9,755 nt of DNA. Source: Oscillospiraceae bacterium. Its GTDB lineage: Bacteria > Bacillota > Clostridia > Oscillospirales > Ruminococcaceae. The translations under genes and the position numbers were made by a program. Below are positions 1-6,551 of the stretch, one piece after another. The notes under the pieces were generated by a model. That model was not told the DNA's origin and ran no database searches. It saw only the letters and a program-made list of their open reading frames with translations. The DNA lies in the NCBI GenBank assembly GCA_020024475.1, contig JAHHTS010000084.1:1-9755 (forward strand). The letters run 5' to 3'. The stretch's first letter is position 1. Every line of letters starts with the position of its first letter.

Positions 1-203
1 CTGCTATCATAGCAAAAGAATGTGATGCATCTATTCTTGTAATGGCTGCAAAGACGATTAGCCGAAAATTTGCAAAGACTGTAAAAAGTCAGTTGGAAAA
101 ATCGGGTTGCCCGATCCTTGGCGTTGTGCTTAATAAAGTAAATATGCAAGAAAACAAATATTACGGAAAATATTATGGAAAGTATTACGGGAATAGTAAG
201 TGA
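1..203 (+). CDS. CpsD/CapB-family tyrosine-protein kinase, C-terminal end (partial)
   Basis: This is the last 66 codons of a gene that enters from the left edge, read in the frame that begins at base 3 and ends at TGA 201-203. The visible part has the final strands of a P-loop (MinD-like) fold, with ILVMAAKTISRK followed by a QLEKSGCPILGVVLNKV segment. That segment is typical of bacterial tyrosine autokinases of polysaccharide loci. The tail is a tyrosine cluster with three YYG units, the usual site of autophosphorylation in this family. The Walker A and B motifs would lie outside the window and cannot be checked. In Gram-positive bacteria these kinases work with a separate membrane activator of the Wzz/CapA type and control chain length and export of exopolysaccharide. 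The position just upstream of the phosphotransferases fits that role. The identification is secure at family level. Confidence 0.85.
   Translation, partial: AIIAKECDASILVMAAKTISRKFAKTVKSQLEKSGCPILGVVLNKVNMQENKYYGKYYGKYYGNSK
159..194 (+). repeat. Three tandem 12-bp units encoding the tyrosine tail
   Basis: Three near-identical 12-base units (TAYTAYGGRAAN) lie in a row and encode YYGK, YYGK and YYGN. They form the phosphorylatable tail of the kinase. Such a repeat can expand or contract in frame and so change the number of tyrosines. Confidence 0.7.
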
Positions 204-260
204 AAAGGCATGAGAGAATAAATGCTGCGAGCGGCAACATTTGTTCTGTCATGCCGTTTT
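203..260 (+). terminator. Strong hairpin with short T-tract after the kinase gene
   Basis: The outer arms GGCATGA (207-213) and TCATGCC (249-255) pair perfectly. They continue inward through AGAATAAATG (215-224) against CATTTGTTCT (238-247), with one G-T pair. An inner TGC/GCA stem (226-228, 234-236) closes a five-base loop. Outside the stem, AAAA before the left arm faces GTTTT after the right arm. The stem starts inside or immediately after the kinase stop codon. It looks like a bidirectional intrinsic terminator, although the T-tract has only four bases. It could instead be a leader hairpin used by an antitermination system. Confidence 0.55.
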
Positions 261-301
261 GGTGGGGAAATTTATAATTAAATCTTAACCTCGAATCTTT
301 A

Positions 302-330
302 CTGACAATTCAGATATTACATTTTCTAGA
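302..330 (+). promoter_or_regulatory. Possible weak promoter
   Basis: CTGACA (302-307) matches the -35 consensus at five of six positions. With a 17-base spacer, TCTAGA (325-330) matches the -10 at only three of six. The call rests on spacing and the location after a terminator-like hairpin, so it is tentative. Confidence 0.2.
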
Positions 331-454
331 AAACTGGCACTTAACTTAATAGTATGAATAAGGAAAACAAAATATCGAGGGAAAAGATAGTTTAAAACGG
401 TAACATAGGGAAAAAGGGTTTGCTTCAAATACGGAATAGAAGGATCAACGATAA

Positions 455-460
455 AAGGAG
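455..460 (+). promoter_or_regulatory. Ribosome binding site that sets the start at 471
   Basis: AAGGAG ends ten bases before ATG 471. The upstream in-frame TTG at 420 has no comparable site, so the start at 471 is preferred. It also aligns with the start of the paralogue at 1947. Confidence 0.65.
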
Positions 461-470
461 AGAAGAGATT

Positions 471-1718
471 ATGTATGAAGAAGGATTAAAAGGGTGGTTA
501 AAACATTTTGATTTTATTTTTTTTGATTTGATTTGTCTACAAATGGCATTTGTCCTTTCATACATTCTATATAATGGTGGAAATCCATATGTAAATCCTT
601 TGTATCGAAAAATGGCAGTAATGCTTATGGTTATAGATTTTGCTGTTATTTTCTTTCAAGAAAAATATAAGAATGTTTTGAAAATAGGATATTATAAGGA
701 GTTTGCAAAAGCAATAAAACAAGCGATTCTCATTATGTTATTTGCCGTTTTGGTACTTTTTGCTTCGCAGGAGGGGGAAAAGTACTCACGAGTAACCTTG
801 TTATTAATGGTTGGCATCTATGCTGTATTGCGATATGGAATATGCGTTTTATGGAAAAGGCATCTTTTAAACAAAACGGGGAATGCTGGAAAACGTTCTC
901 TTGTTATTGTTACAAATAAAGATGCGGCTGAAAAAGTTGTGAAAAATATTCAAAATAGTAATTTTGGTAGATATAACATTTCAGGTCTTATTATCATAGA
1001 TGAAGATATGAAAGGCAATAAAATTTTAGGCATACCAGTTGTCGAAGATATGGAAGATGCATCTAGCTACATAGGAAAGGAATGGATAGATGAGGTTCTT
1101 ATAGCTCACAGTCCTAATATAGAGTGCCCTAATAAATTAGTGGAGGAAATAGTTGAAACGGGTGTAACCCACCATCCGTTTTTAGCAGAATCTATTGAAT
1201 TAAACGGGAAAAAACATTTTGTTGAACAGATTGCTAATTATACAGTACTTACAACAGCAATCAATACAATGTCTATAAAACAGGCTTTTATGAAAAGAAC
1301 ATTGGATATTGTTGGTGGTTTAGTTGGTTGTATTTTAACTGTATTAATAACAATAATTATTGCACCGATTATATACATAAGTTCACCGGGGTCAATCTTT
1401 TTCTCGCAGACACGTATCGGTAAGAATGGTAAAACATTCAAGATGTATAAGTTTCGCAGTACGTATATGGATGCGGAAGAGTGTAATGCTGAACTTATGA
1501 GGAAAAATCGTGTAAAAGATGGAATGATGTTTAAACTTGATTTTGATCCAAGGGTTATTGGAAATAAGATCCTAGAAGACGGAACTAAGAAAACAGGAAT
1601 TGGTCAATTTATTAGAGATTCCAGTCTTGATGAATTTCCACAGTTTTTTAATGTCCTTATGGGGGAAAGAGATATAATAGAGCAACCAAGAAAAAGCCTT
1701 ATTTTAAGGGATTTGTAG
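471..1718 (+). CDS. C-terminally truncated polyprenyl glycosylphosphotransferase (probably inactive paralogue)
   Basis: From ATG 471 this encodes 415 residues; an in-frame TTG at 420 would add 17. It aligns along its length with the complete gene at 1947-3398. There are about four N-terminal membrane segments (near residues 15-33, 48-62, 85-98, 109-128), then a Rossmann-like CoA-binding-type domain (about 140-260). The bacterial sugar transferase domain starts at MKRTLDIVGG (274-283), with a membrane-embedded helix at about 279-303. KMYKFRS and the catalytic dyad D387-E388 in SLDEFPQF are still present. Alignment to the paralogue is lost at about residue 399, in the MGERD segment. The LSLIGFRP motif, the KPGITGMWQVSGR block and the terminal helix are all missing, about 80 residues. 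These parts complete the active site, so the product is probably not catalytic. It may be a decaying copy or a non-catalytic partner of the intact enzyme. The truncation is visible directly; the loss of function is inferred. Confidence 0.8.
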   Translation: MYEEGLKGWLKHFDFIFFDLICLQMAFVLSYILYNGGNPYVNPLYRKMAVMLMVIDFAVIFFQEKYKNVLKIGYYKEFAKAIKQAILIMLFAVLVLFASQEGEKYSRVTLLLMVGIYAVLRYGICVLWKRHLLNKTGNAGKRSLVIVTNKDAAEKVVKNIQNSNFGRYNISGLIIIDEDMKGNKILGIPVVEDMEDASSYIGKEWIDEVLIAHSPNIECPNKLVEEIVETGVTHHPFLAESIELNGKKHFVEQIANYTVLTTAINTMSIKQAFMKRTLDIVGGLVGCILTVLITIIIAPIIYISSPGSIFFSQTRIGKNGKTFKMYKFRSTYMDAEECNAELMRKNRVKDGMMFKLDFDPRVIGNKILEDGTKKTGIGQFIRDSSLDEFPQFFNVLMGERDIIEQPRKSLILRDL

Positions 1719-1720
1719 GT

Positions 1721-1865
1721 GCTTAGTCTTCATTACACATGTGTAATAAAAGCTTTTAGGAGGAGTGGAGCACTTACACTTGAAAAAGAAACACTCATGC
1801 TTTCAAGAGTTCGCTTTGCCCCAACATAAAGGAGTTAATAAAGACATGAAATGAAAGGACTAAGC
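1721..1865. repeat. About 145-bp segment bounded by an 8-bp inverted repeat
   Basis: GCTTAGTC at 1721-1728 is the exact reverse complement of GACTAAGC at 1858-1865. The pairing extends two more bases inward if a G-T pair is allowed. I see no transposase and no clear target-site duplication. It could be a miniature element, an insertion-sequence relic, or simply the base of an RNA fold. Confidence 0.3.
1732..1747. repeat. Perfect 16-bp palindrome
   Basis: ATTACACATGTGTAAT is its own reverse complement, and a second palindrome, AAAAGCTTTT, follows directly at 1748-1757. Perfect palindromes of this size can be operators for dimeric regulators. Here the setting, just after a broken gene, makes a role uncertain. 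Confidence 0.5.
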
Positions 1866-1892
1866 CTGTAATCAGCAGATTAAGGTCTTTTT
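1854..1892 (+). terminator. Weak terminator-like hairpin before the intact phosphotransferase
   Basis: AAGGAC (1855-1860) pairs with GTCTTT (1885-1890) using one G-T pair, around a loop that contains a small CTG/CAG stem. The right arm runs into a five-T stretch (1888-1892). The stem is short and uses up most of the T-run, so termination would be inefficient. Its left arm overlaps the inverted repeat arm at 1858-1865, so the two structures could not form together. Confidence 0.25.
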
Positions 1893-1932
1893 GAAGTGGA
1901 CGTGATCGAGTATACAGATGAAAAGAATGAAG

Positions 1933-1938
1933 AAGGAG
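1933..1938 (+). promoter_or_regulatory. Ribosome binding site that sets the start at 1947
   Basis: AAGGAG lies eight bases before ATG 1947. The in-frame GTG at 1896 has only a weak AAGG ten bases upstream. The resulting N-terminus matches the paralogue in position and sequence. Confidence 0.7.
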
Positions 1939-1946
1939 AATACAAA

Positions 1947-3398
1947 ATGTACAGGAAAAATTCAAGTGGATGGTTTAAGCATATTGATTTTATTATTTTA
2001 GATATGTTATGCGTTCAGCTTGCATTCTACATGTCGTATGTATTACGTCAGGGGGATTGGGATCCTTATGTGATTCCGCTATATCGTAATATGGCAATTT
2101 TTGTAGAATTAGCAGATCTTTTAATTATCTTTATATTTGAATTTTATAAGAATGTGTTAAAGAGAGGGTATTATAAGGAATTTGCAACATCGATTAAGCA
2201 AGTATTGATGCTGTTGCTTGTTTCAAGTTTGTATTTAGTGGCAGTGCAGGATGGAAATGATTATTCTAGAATCGCATTATTTACAATGGTAGGACTCTAT
2301 GCTGTAATTACTTATATCGTTCGCTTACTGTGGAAGCGATTTTTACAGCATCGTATGAAAAATAGGGAGGAAGTATCCTTATTTATTGTTACTTCTCAGA
2401 AAATTGCAAAAGAGGTAGTTCACAATATTAAAGATAAAAACTACAACATGTATAAGATTACAGGTGTCATTGTATTGGATAGAGATATGTATGGAACGAT
2501 AATCGGTGGAGTTCCAGTAGTTGCCAATGCAGATAATGCAGCAGAATATCTTTTGCAAAATTGGGTGGATGAAGTCTTCTTCAATGTCGATAAAAGCGTT
2601 GCATATCCAAAAGAGTTAATAGATAGATGTGCAGAGATGGGACTGACTGTTCATATGAATCTTGCACAAATATCTGATAGCATACTAGGGAAAGAATCTA
2701 TTGGAAAAGTTGGTGATTATACAGTTATCACATCTAGCATTAATGTAATGACAATGCGTCAGGCATTTATGAAACGAACCATTGATATTCTGGCAGGGAT
2801 TGTTGGATGTATTGCAACTGTTATTATCTTTATATTTATAGCTCCAATTATCTACATCAAATCCCCAGGACCAATTCTCTTTGCACAAGAGCGTATTGGT
2901 CAGAATGGTAAGCCATTTAAGATGTATAAGTTCCGTAGTATGTACTTAGATGCAGAGGAGAGAAAAGCGGAATTGATGAAAGAAAATAAGATGAGCAACA
3001 ACCTGATGTTCAAGATGGATTTTGATCCAAGAATCATAGGAAATAAAATCTTGTCAGATGGAACAAGAAAGACAGGCATTGGTCAGTTTATTCGATCTAC
3101 ATCCTTGGATGAATTCCCACAATTTTGGAATGTTCTAAAAGGCGACCTTTCGCTTATAGGATTTCGGCCATGTTTGAAATCGGAATTCTCAGAGTATTCA
3201 TTCCATCATCGTACACGAATCTCTATGAAACCTGGGATTACCGGAATGTGGCAGGTAAGTGGAAGAAGTGATATCACTGACTTTGAAGAAGTTGTAAAAC
3301 TGGATACAGAGTATATAAAGAACTGGAGTATGGGATTAGATTTTAGGATTCTGCTTAAGACAGTTAAAACTGTGTTACATAGAGAGGGATCGATGTAG
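1947..3398 (+). CDS. Polyprenyl-phosphate glycosylphosphotransferase (initiating sugar transferase)
   Basis: From ATG 1947 this encodes 483 residues (500 from GTG 1896), the usual size for the WbaP/CpsE-like family. These enzymes move a sugar-1-phosphate from a UDP-sugar to undecaprenyl phosphate on the inner membrane face, starting the repeat unit. Four N-terminal membrane segments (about 15-33, 50-65, 85-101, 109-128) are followed by a Rossmann-like domain (about 145-260). The bacterial sugar transferase domain runs from MKRTIDILAG (275-284) to the end. Visible key parts are the re-entrant helix near 281-304, KMYKFRS (325-331), the catalytic pair D388-E389 in SLDEFPQF, LSLIGFRP (401-408) and KPGITGMWQVSGR (428-440). 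The family usually reads G-P/T-R-P, so GFRP is a mild variant. The preceding copy is a truncated paralogue, making this the likely working enzyme. Which sugar it uses cannot be told from sequence. Confidence 0.92.
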   Translation: MYRKNSSGWFKHIDFIILDMLCVQLAFYMSYVLRQGDWDPYVIPLYRNMAIFVELADLLIIFIFEFYKNVLKRGYYKEFATSIKQVLMLLLVSSLYLVAVQDGNDYSRIALFTMVGLYAVITYIVRLLWKRFLQHRMKNREEVSLFIVTSQKIAKEVVHNIKDKNYNMYKITGVIVLDRDMYGTIIGGVPVVANADNAAEYLLQNWVDEVFFNVDKSVAYPKELIDRCAEMGLTVHMNLAQISDSILGKESIGKVGDYTVITSSINVMTMRQAFMKRTIDILAGIVGCIATVIIFIFIAPIIYIKSPGPILFAQERIGQNGKPFKMYKFRSMYLDAEERKAELMKENKMSNNLMFKMDFDPRIIGNKILSDGTRKTGIGQFIRSTSLDEFPQFWNVLKGDLSLIGFRPCLKSEFSEYSFHHRTRISMKPGITGMWQVSGRSDITDFEEVVKLDTEYIKNWSMGLDFRILLKTVKTVLHREGSM

Positions 3399-3425
3399 CT
3401 GTAAATGGAAAATTGAGGTAAAACA

Positions 3426-4559
3426 GTGAATAAAAATAAATTAAAAATATGTATGCTTGGTCATAAGCGAATTCCATCAAGAGAAGGCGGAATTGAGATT
3501 GTAGTAGAGGAGTTAGCTACAAGAATGGTGGCGCTTGGACATGATGTGACGTGCTATAACCGTGGTGGTCATCACGTTAGTGGAAAAGAGTTTGATCAGC
3601 AGAAAAATAAAGAATATAAAGGAATAAAATTAAAAACAGTATTTACATTAAATATTAAAGGAATTGCAGCAATGAGTGCTTCCGTGTTTGGAGGAATCAG
3701 AGCTGCATTTGGAAACTATGATGTAGTTCATATTCATGCAGAAGGACCATGTGCTATGTTGTGGCTACCAAAGCTTTTGGGAAAAAGATGCGTTGCTACC
3801 ATTCATGGTTTAGATCATCAAAGAGCAAAATGGGGTAAACTTGCTAGTACGTACATTATGTTAGGAGAGAAGTTTGCTGTAAAATTTGCTGATGAGATCA
3901 TCGTATTAAGTGAAGGAGTACAAAGATATTTTGAAAAAACATACGGAAGAAAAACACGGTTCATTCCTAATGGTGTCAATAAACCTGAAATTAAATTCGC
4001 AGAATTGATTACAGAAAAATATGGATTAACAAAAGATTCTTATATTTTGTATTTGGGACGTTTAGTTCCTGAAAAAGGGATTCGATATTTAATTGAGGCA
4101 TTTAAAGATGTTCAGACAGATAAAAAACTTGTAATAGCAGGTGGAAGTTCTGATACAGATGAGTTTGCAAATGAATTAAAAGAATTAGCAAAAGGCGATG
4201 ATCGAATTTTGTTTACCGGTTTTGTACAAGGACAAGAGTTAGAAGAATTGTATAGCAATACCTATGTTTATACACTTCCAAGTGACTTAGAAGGAATGCC
4301 GTTAAGCTTATTGGAAGCAATGAGTTATGGAAATTGTTGTATTGTTTCAGATATAAATGAATGCACAGAAGTAGTGGAGGATAAAGCTCTTATTTTCAAA
4401 AAATCAGATGCAAGTGATTTGAGAAAAAAATTACAAAAGGTATGTGATAATACAGAGAACGTGAAGATATTAAAAGAGCAAGCAGCAGATTTTATCTGTA
4501 GTAAATATAATTGGGATGAAATTGTTCAGGAGACACTGAATTTGTATGGAGGAAAATAA
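3426..4559 (+). CDS. GT4-family glycosyltransferase
   Basis: This 377-residue protein has the length and two-domain layout of a GT-B retaining glycosyltransferase of family GT4. It would add a sugar from a nucleotide donor to the lipid-linked repeat unit in the cytoplasm. The N-terminal domain starts KICMLGHKRIPSREGG (7-22). This glycine-rich acceptor-side loop is similar in pattern to the DUF1972 rhamnosyltransferase group, though the sugar is not established. The C-terminal domain has LGRLVPEKG (210-218), with the donor-phosphate-binding Arg and Lys, and the EX7E motif at E289 and E297 in EGMPLSLLE. The start is GTG at 3426, with TGAGGT six bases upstream. No membrane segment is evident. 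The stop codon directly abuts the next ATG, so the two glycosyltransferases are almost certainly co-translated. Confidence 0.9.
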   Translation: MNKNKLKICMLGHKRIPSREGGIEIVVEELATRMVALGHDVTCYNRGGHHVSGKEFDQQKNKEYKGIKLKTVFTLNIKGIAAMSASVFGGIRAAFGNYDVVHIHAEGPCAMLWLPKLLGKRCVATIHGLDHQRAKWGKLASTYIMLGEKFAVKFADEIIVLSEGVQRYFEKTYGRKTRFIPNGVNKPEIKFAELITEKYGLTKDSYILYLGRLVPEKGIRYLIEAFKDVQTDKKLVIAGGSSDTDEFANELKELAKGDDRILFTGFVQGQELEELYSNTYVYTLPSDLEGMPLSLLEAMSYGNCCIVSDINECTEVVEDKALIFKKSDASDLRKKLQKVCDNTENVKILKEQAADFICSKYNWDEIVQETLNLYGGK

Positions 4560-5759
4560 ATGCGAATTTTGATGATAAATAAGTTTCTTTATCCAAACGG
4601 TGGAAGCGAAACATATATTTTTAAGTTAGGAGAATATTTGCACAAGCAAGGGCATGAGGTACAGTATTTTGGAATGGAACATGAAGGGCGTTGCGTTGGA
4701 AATCGTGTAAATGCGTATACATCGGATATGGATTTTCATGGGGGCTCTAAATTTGCAAAGTTAACCTATCCTTTAAAAACAATTTATAGCAAAGAGGCTA
4801 GAATACAGATTCGTAAAGTGTTGGATGATTTTAAACCAAATGTATGTCATCTTAATAATTTTAATTATCAGCTTACTCCATCTATGATTCTTGAAATTGT
4901 GAAGTGGAGAAAACAGACGGGAAATGATTGTAAAATTATTTTTACAGCACATGATTATCAATTGGTTTGTCCAAATCATATGCTCAACAATCCAAATACA
5001 CATGAAAATTGTGAACGATGTTTAGGTGGTAAATACATGAATTGCACAAAAGGAAAGTGTATTCATGGGTCTACAGTAAAAAGTTTTATAGGAACATTAG
5101 AAGCGGAGTTCTGGAAACGAAAAGAAACATATGAATATATTGATAAAATGATATGTTGTTCTGAATTTTTAAAATCGAAAATGGATAGTAATCCTATTTT
5201 TGCTAAAAAGACAGTTGCAGTACATAATTTTGTAGATAGAGTTAGCTGGAAAGAAGTTGAAAAAAAAGATTATGTTCTTTATTTTGGACGTTTTTCAGAA
5301 GAGAAAGGGATAGGAACACTAATTAGAGTTTGTCGAGAGTTACCTGATATACAATTTATATTTGCGGGAACAGGTCCATTAGAGAAAAGCATTGAAAATG
5401 TGCCTAATATTAAGAATGTAGGATTTCAAAAGGGGGAAATTCTTGAAAAGTTAATTAGAGAAGCTAAATTCACTATATATCCTTCAGAATGGTATGAAAA
5501 TTGTCCGTTTTCTGTTATGGAATCTCAAATGTATGGAACCCCTGTATTGGGAGCGGATATAGGAGGAATTCCTGAATTGATAGAAGTTGGGAAAACCGGT
5601 GAATTATTTGAAAGTGGAAATAAAGAAGATTTAAAACTTAAAATAAGTAATCTTTGGGAAAATAGAAATTTAATTTCTCAATTTAGTCAAAATTGTAAAA
5701 ATATAAAATTTGATAATATAGATGAATATTATCATAAAATTGTAGCGCTATATCGATGA
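4560..5759 (+). CDS. GT4-family glycosyltransferase with a four-cysteine insertion
   Basis: This is a second GT-B enzyme of 399 residues. Its ATG follows the previous stop with no spacing, and its GGAGG (4548-4552) lies inside the previous gene. The N-terminus MRILMINKFLYPNGGSE is the typical GT4 start with a GGSE acceptor-domain loop. The donor domain has YFGRFSEEKG (241-250) and the EX7E motif at E313 and E321. Between the domains is a cysteine cluster, C151-x2-C154-x7-C162-x4-C167, near a HDYQLVCPNH segment. I recall this cluster from a GT4 subgroup in polysaccharide loci. Its spacing could bind zinc, but that is inference. The product should act in the cytoplasm on the lipid-linked oligosaccharide. 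The donor and acceptor sugars cannot be read from the sequence. Confidence 0.9.
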   Translation: MRILMINKFLYPNGGSETYIFKLGEYLHKQGHEVQYFGMEHEGRCVGNRVNAYTSDMDFHGGSKFAKLTYPLKTIYSKEARIQIRKVLDDFKPNVCHLNNFNYQLTPSMILEIVKWRKQTGNDCKIIFTAHDYQLVCPNHMLNNPNTHENCERCLGGKYMNCTKGKCIHGSTVKSFIGTLEAEFWKRKETYEYIDKMICCSEFLKSKMDSNPIFAKKTVAVHNFVDRVSWKEVEKKDYVLYFGRFSEEKGIGTLIRVCRELPDIQFIFAGTGPLEKSIENVPNIKNVGFQKGEILEKLIREAKFTIYPSEWYENCPFSVMESQMYGTPVLGADIGGIPELIEVGKTGELFESGNKEDLKLKISNLWENRNLISQFSQNCKNIKFDNIDEYYHKIVALYR

Positions 5760-5780
5760 AAGTGAAGAAAGAGTATTGTT

Positions 5781-6551
5781 ATGAAAAGTAAAAGGTATGA
5801 AGGAATTAACGGAATAAAAGCATATTCTATAATAGGTATACTTTTGATGCATGTTCTTGTTAATGGAAATTATATTACTGGTGGTTTCATGTTAAAAAAA
5901 ATCATTCTAGCTTTTACAAATTTAGTGTTTCTGTTCATGACAGTGAGTGCATTTGGAATGTGGTGTAGATATTATGAAAAGATAGTTAAGAAAAAATCGG
6001 TATCGAAGAATTTTATAAAAAAAGAGTGTTGGTATCGTTTATAGCGGCATTGATTTATAATCTTTTGTGTATGGCATATTTTAATGTGGGCAGAAGTCAA
6101 TTTATTTTTAATGCAGTATATTTTATAGTAGGAGGAGCAATCTACTTATATCGTGAAAAAATAGTTTCATATGTAAGTTCTCATAAAGTTTATTCGACAA
6201 TAGGTGTTATAATCTGAAGTGTTTTGTTTTTTTACAAATGAGAATACAATTGTAACTTTAGTATTTTGCAGTGTTGTCTTATCTTATTTTCTTTGTTGAA
6301 AAAATGGGGGGCTCATAAATCCAGTAATAAACTTTAATGGGAGTATCAGCTATGAAATTTATCTGTGTCATATGCTTATATATAGAGTGTTAGAAAAACT
6401 TAATTTCAATGGTTTGTCTGAGAATAGTTTGATCTCATTTTTGATTACTTCTTGTCTTACAATTTTGGAATCCATATTATTCTCTGTGTGCGCAAAATGG
6501 TTTATCAACAAAATAATAATTATGATAAAAAAGGAGAAAAATAATGTCTAA
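5781..6551 (+). pseudogene. Acyltransferase-3 family O-acyltransferase, decayed
   Basis: Intact relatives are membrane enzymes of roughly 330-350 residues that O-acetylate surface glycans. The N-terminus (RYEGINGIKAYSIIGILLMH, with the conserved active-site His region) is intact from ATG 5781 until the frame breaks near 6020 and ends at TAG 6042-6044. A later part of the protein resumes at about 6026 in another frame (SFIAALIYNLLC, FIVGGAIYLYR). The junction therefore appears to delete roughly 80 middle residues across an A-rich stretch. That frame stops at TGA 6215-6217. Removing one T from the T7 run (6227-6233) restores a third frame, which meets TGA 6297-6299. It then gives the C-terminal SYEIYLCHMLIYRVLEKL signature and ends at TAA 6549-6551, overlapping the next gene. 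With several independent lesions this is a true pseudogene rather than a single sequencing error. The polysaccharide probably lacks the acyl group this gene once added. Confidence 0.85.

Larger units (their letters stand above)
261..470 (+). other. Gene-free leader upstream of the first phosphotransferase
   Basis: No convincing gene is visible here. A perfect TATAAT (273-278) is present but lacks a good -35 at 16-18 bases. A CTGACA (302-307) is followed 17 bases later by TCTAGA (325-330), a weak -10. Either could be a promoter restarting transcription after the upstream hairpin, but neither is convincing. A 13-codon ATG reading frame (354-395) has no ribosome binding site. The length and position, between a tyrosine kinase gene and the biosynthetic genes, would suit a regulatory leader RNA. 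Confidence 0.35.
1719..1946 (+). other. Palindrome-rich spacer between the two phosphotransferase copies
   Basis: This spacer shows no similarity by eye to the missing 3' end of the first copy or to the leader of that copy. It holds a perfect 16-bp palindrome (1732-1747), a 10-bp palindrome (1748-1757) and an 8-bp inverted repeat, GCTTAGTC (1721-1728) with GACTAAGC (1858-1865), that bounds about 145 bp. The frame of the truncated gene stays open past its TAG until TAA at 1827-1829. The pattern suggests a deletion scar or the remnant of a small insertion. I cannot assign it to a known element. Confidence 0.5.

Noticed and set aside
354..395. A 13-codon leader peptide
   Set aside because: It has no ribosome binding site and no telling amino-acid run, so chance is the simplest explanation.
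395..407. A loose match to the ops/JUMPstart element (AACGGTAACAT)
   Set aside because: It matches only about seven of eleven positions, and RfaH-type ops elements belong to Proteobacteria.
420..470. TTG start at 420 for the first phosphotransferase
   Set aside because: ATG 471 has AAGGAG at good spacing and aligns with the start of the paralogue; the extra 17 residues are charged and unlike the paralogue's upstream frame.
1238..1441. Minus-strand frames opposite the phosphotransferases (also 2685-2888)
   Set aside because: They mirror conserved coding sequence on the + strand and resemble no protein family.
1780..1854. A 24-residue TTG reading frame (LKKKHSCFQEF...) with GGAG nine bases upstream
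   Set aside because: It is very short, of no recognisable family, and lies in scar-like sequence. The overlapping frame is equally open, so there is no support for coding.
1896..1946. GTG start at 1896 for the intact phosphotransferase
   Set aside because: Only a weak AAGG precedes it, while ATG 1947 has a strong ribosome binding site and a family-like N-terminus.
6026..6217. A separate small membrane protein gene starting at GTG 6026
   Set aside because: Its sequence is the middle part of the acyltransferase-3 family, in a shifted frame, so it is a fragment of the pseudogene.
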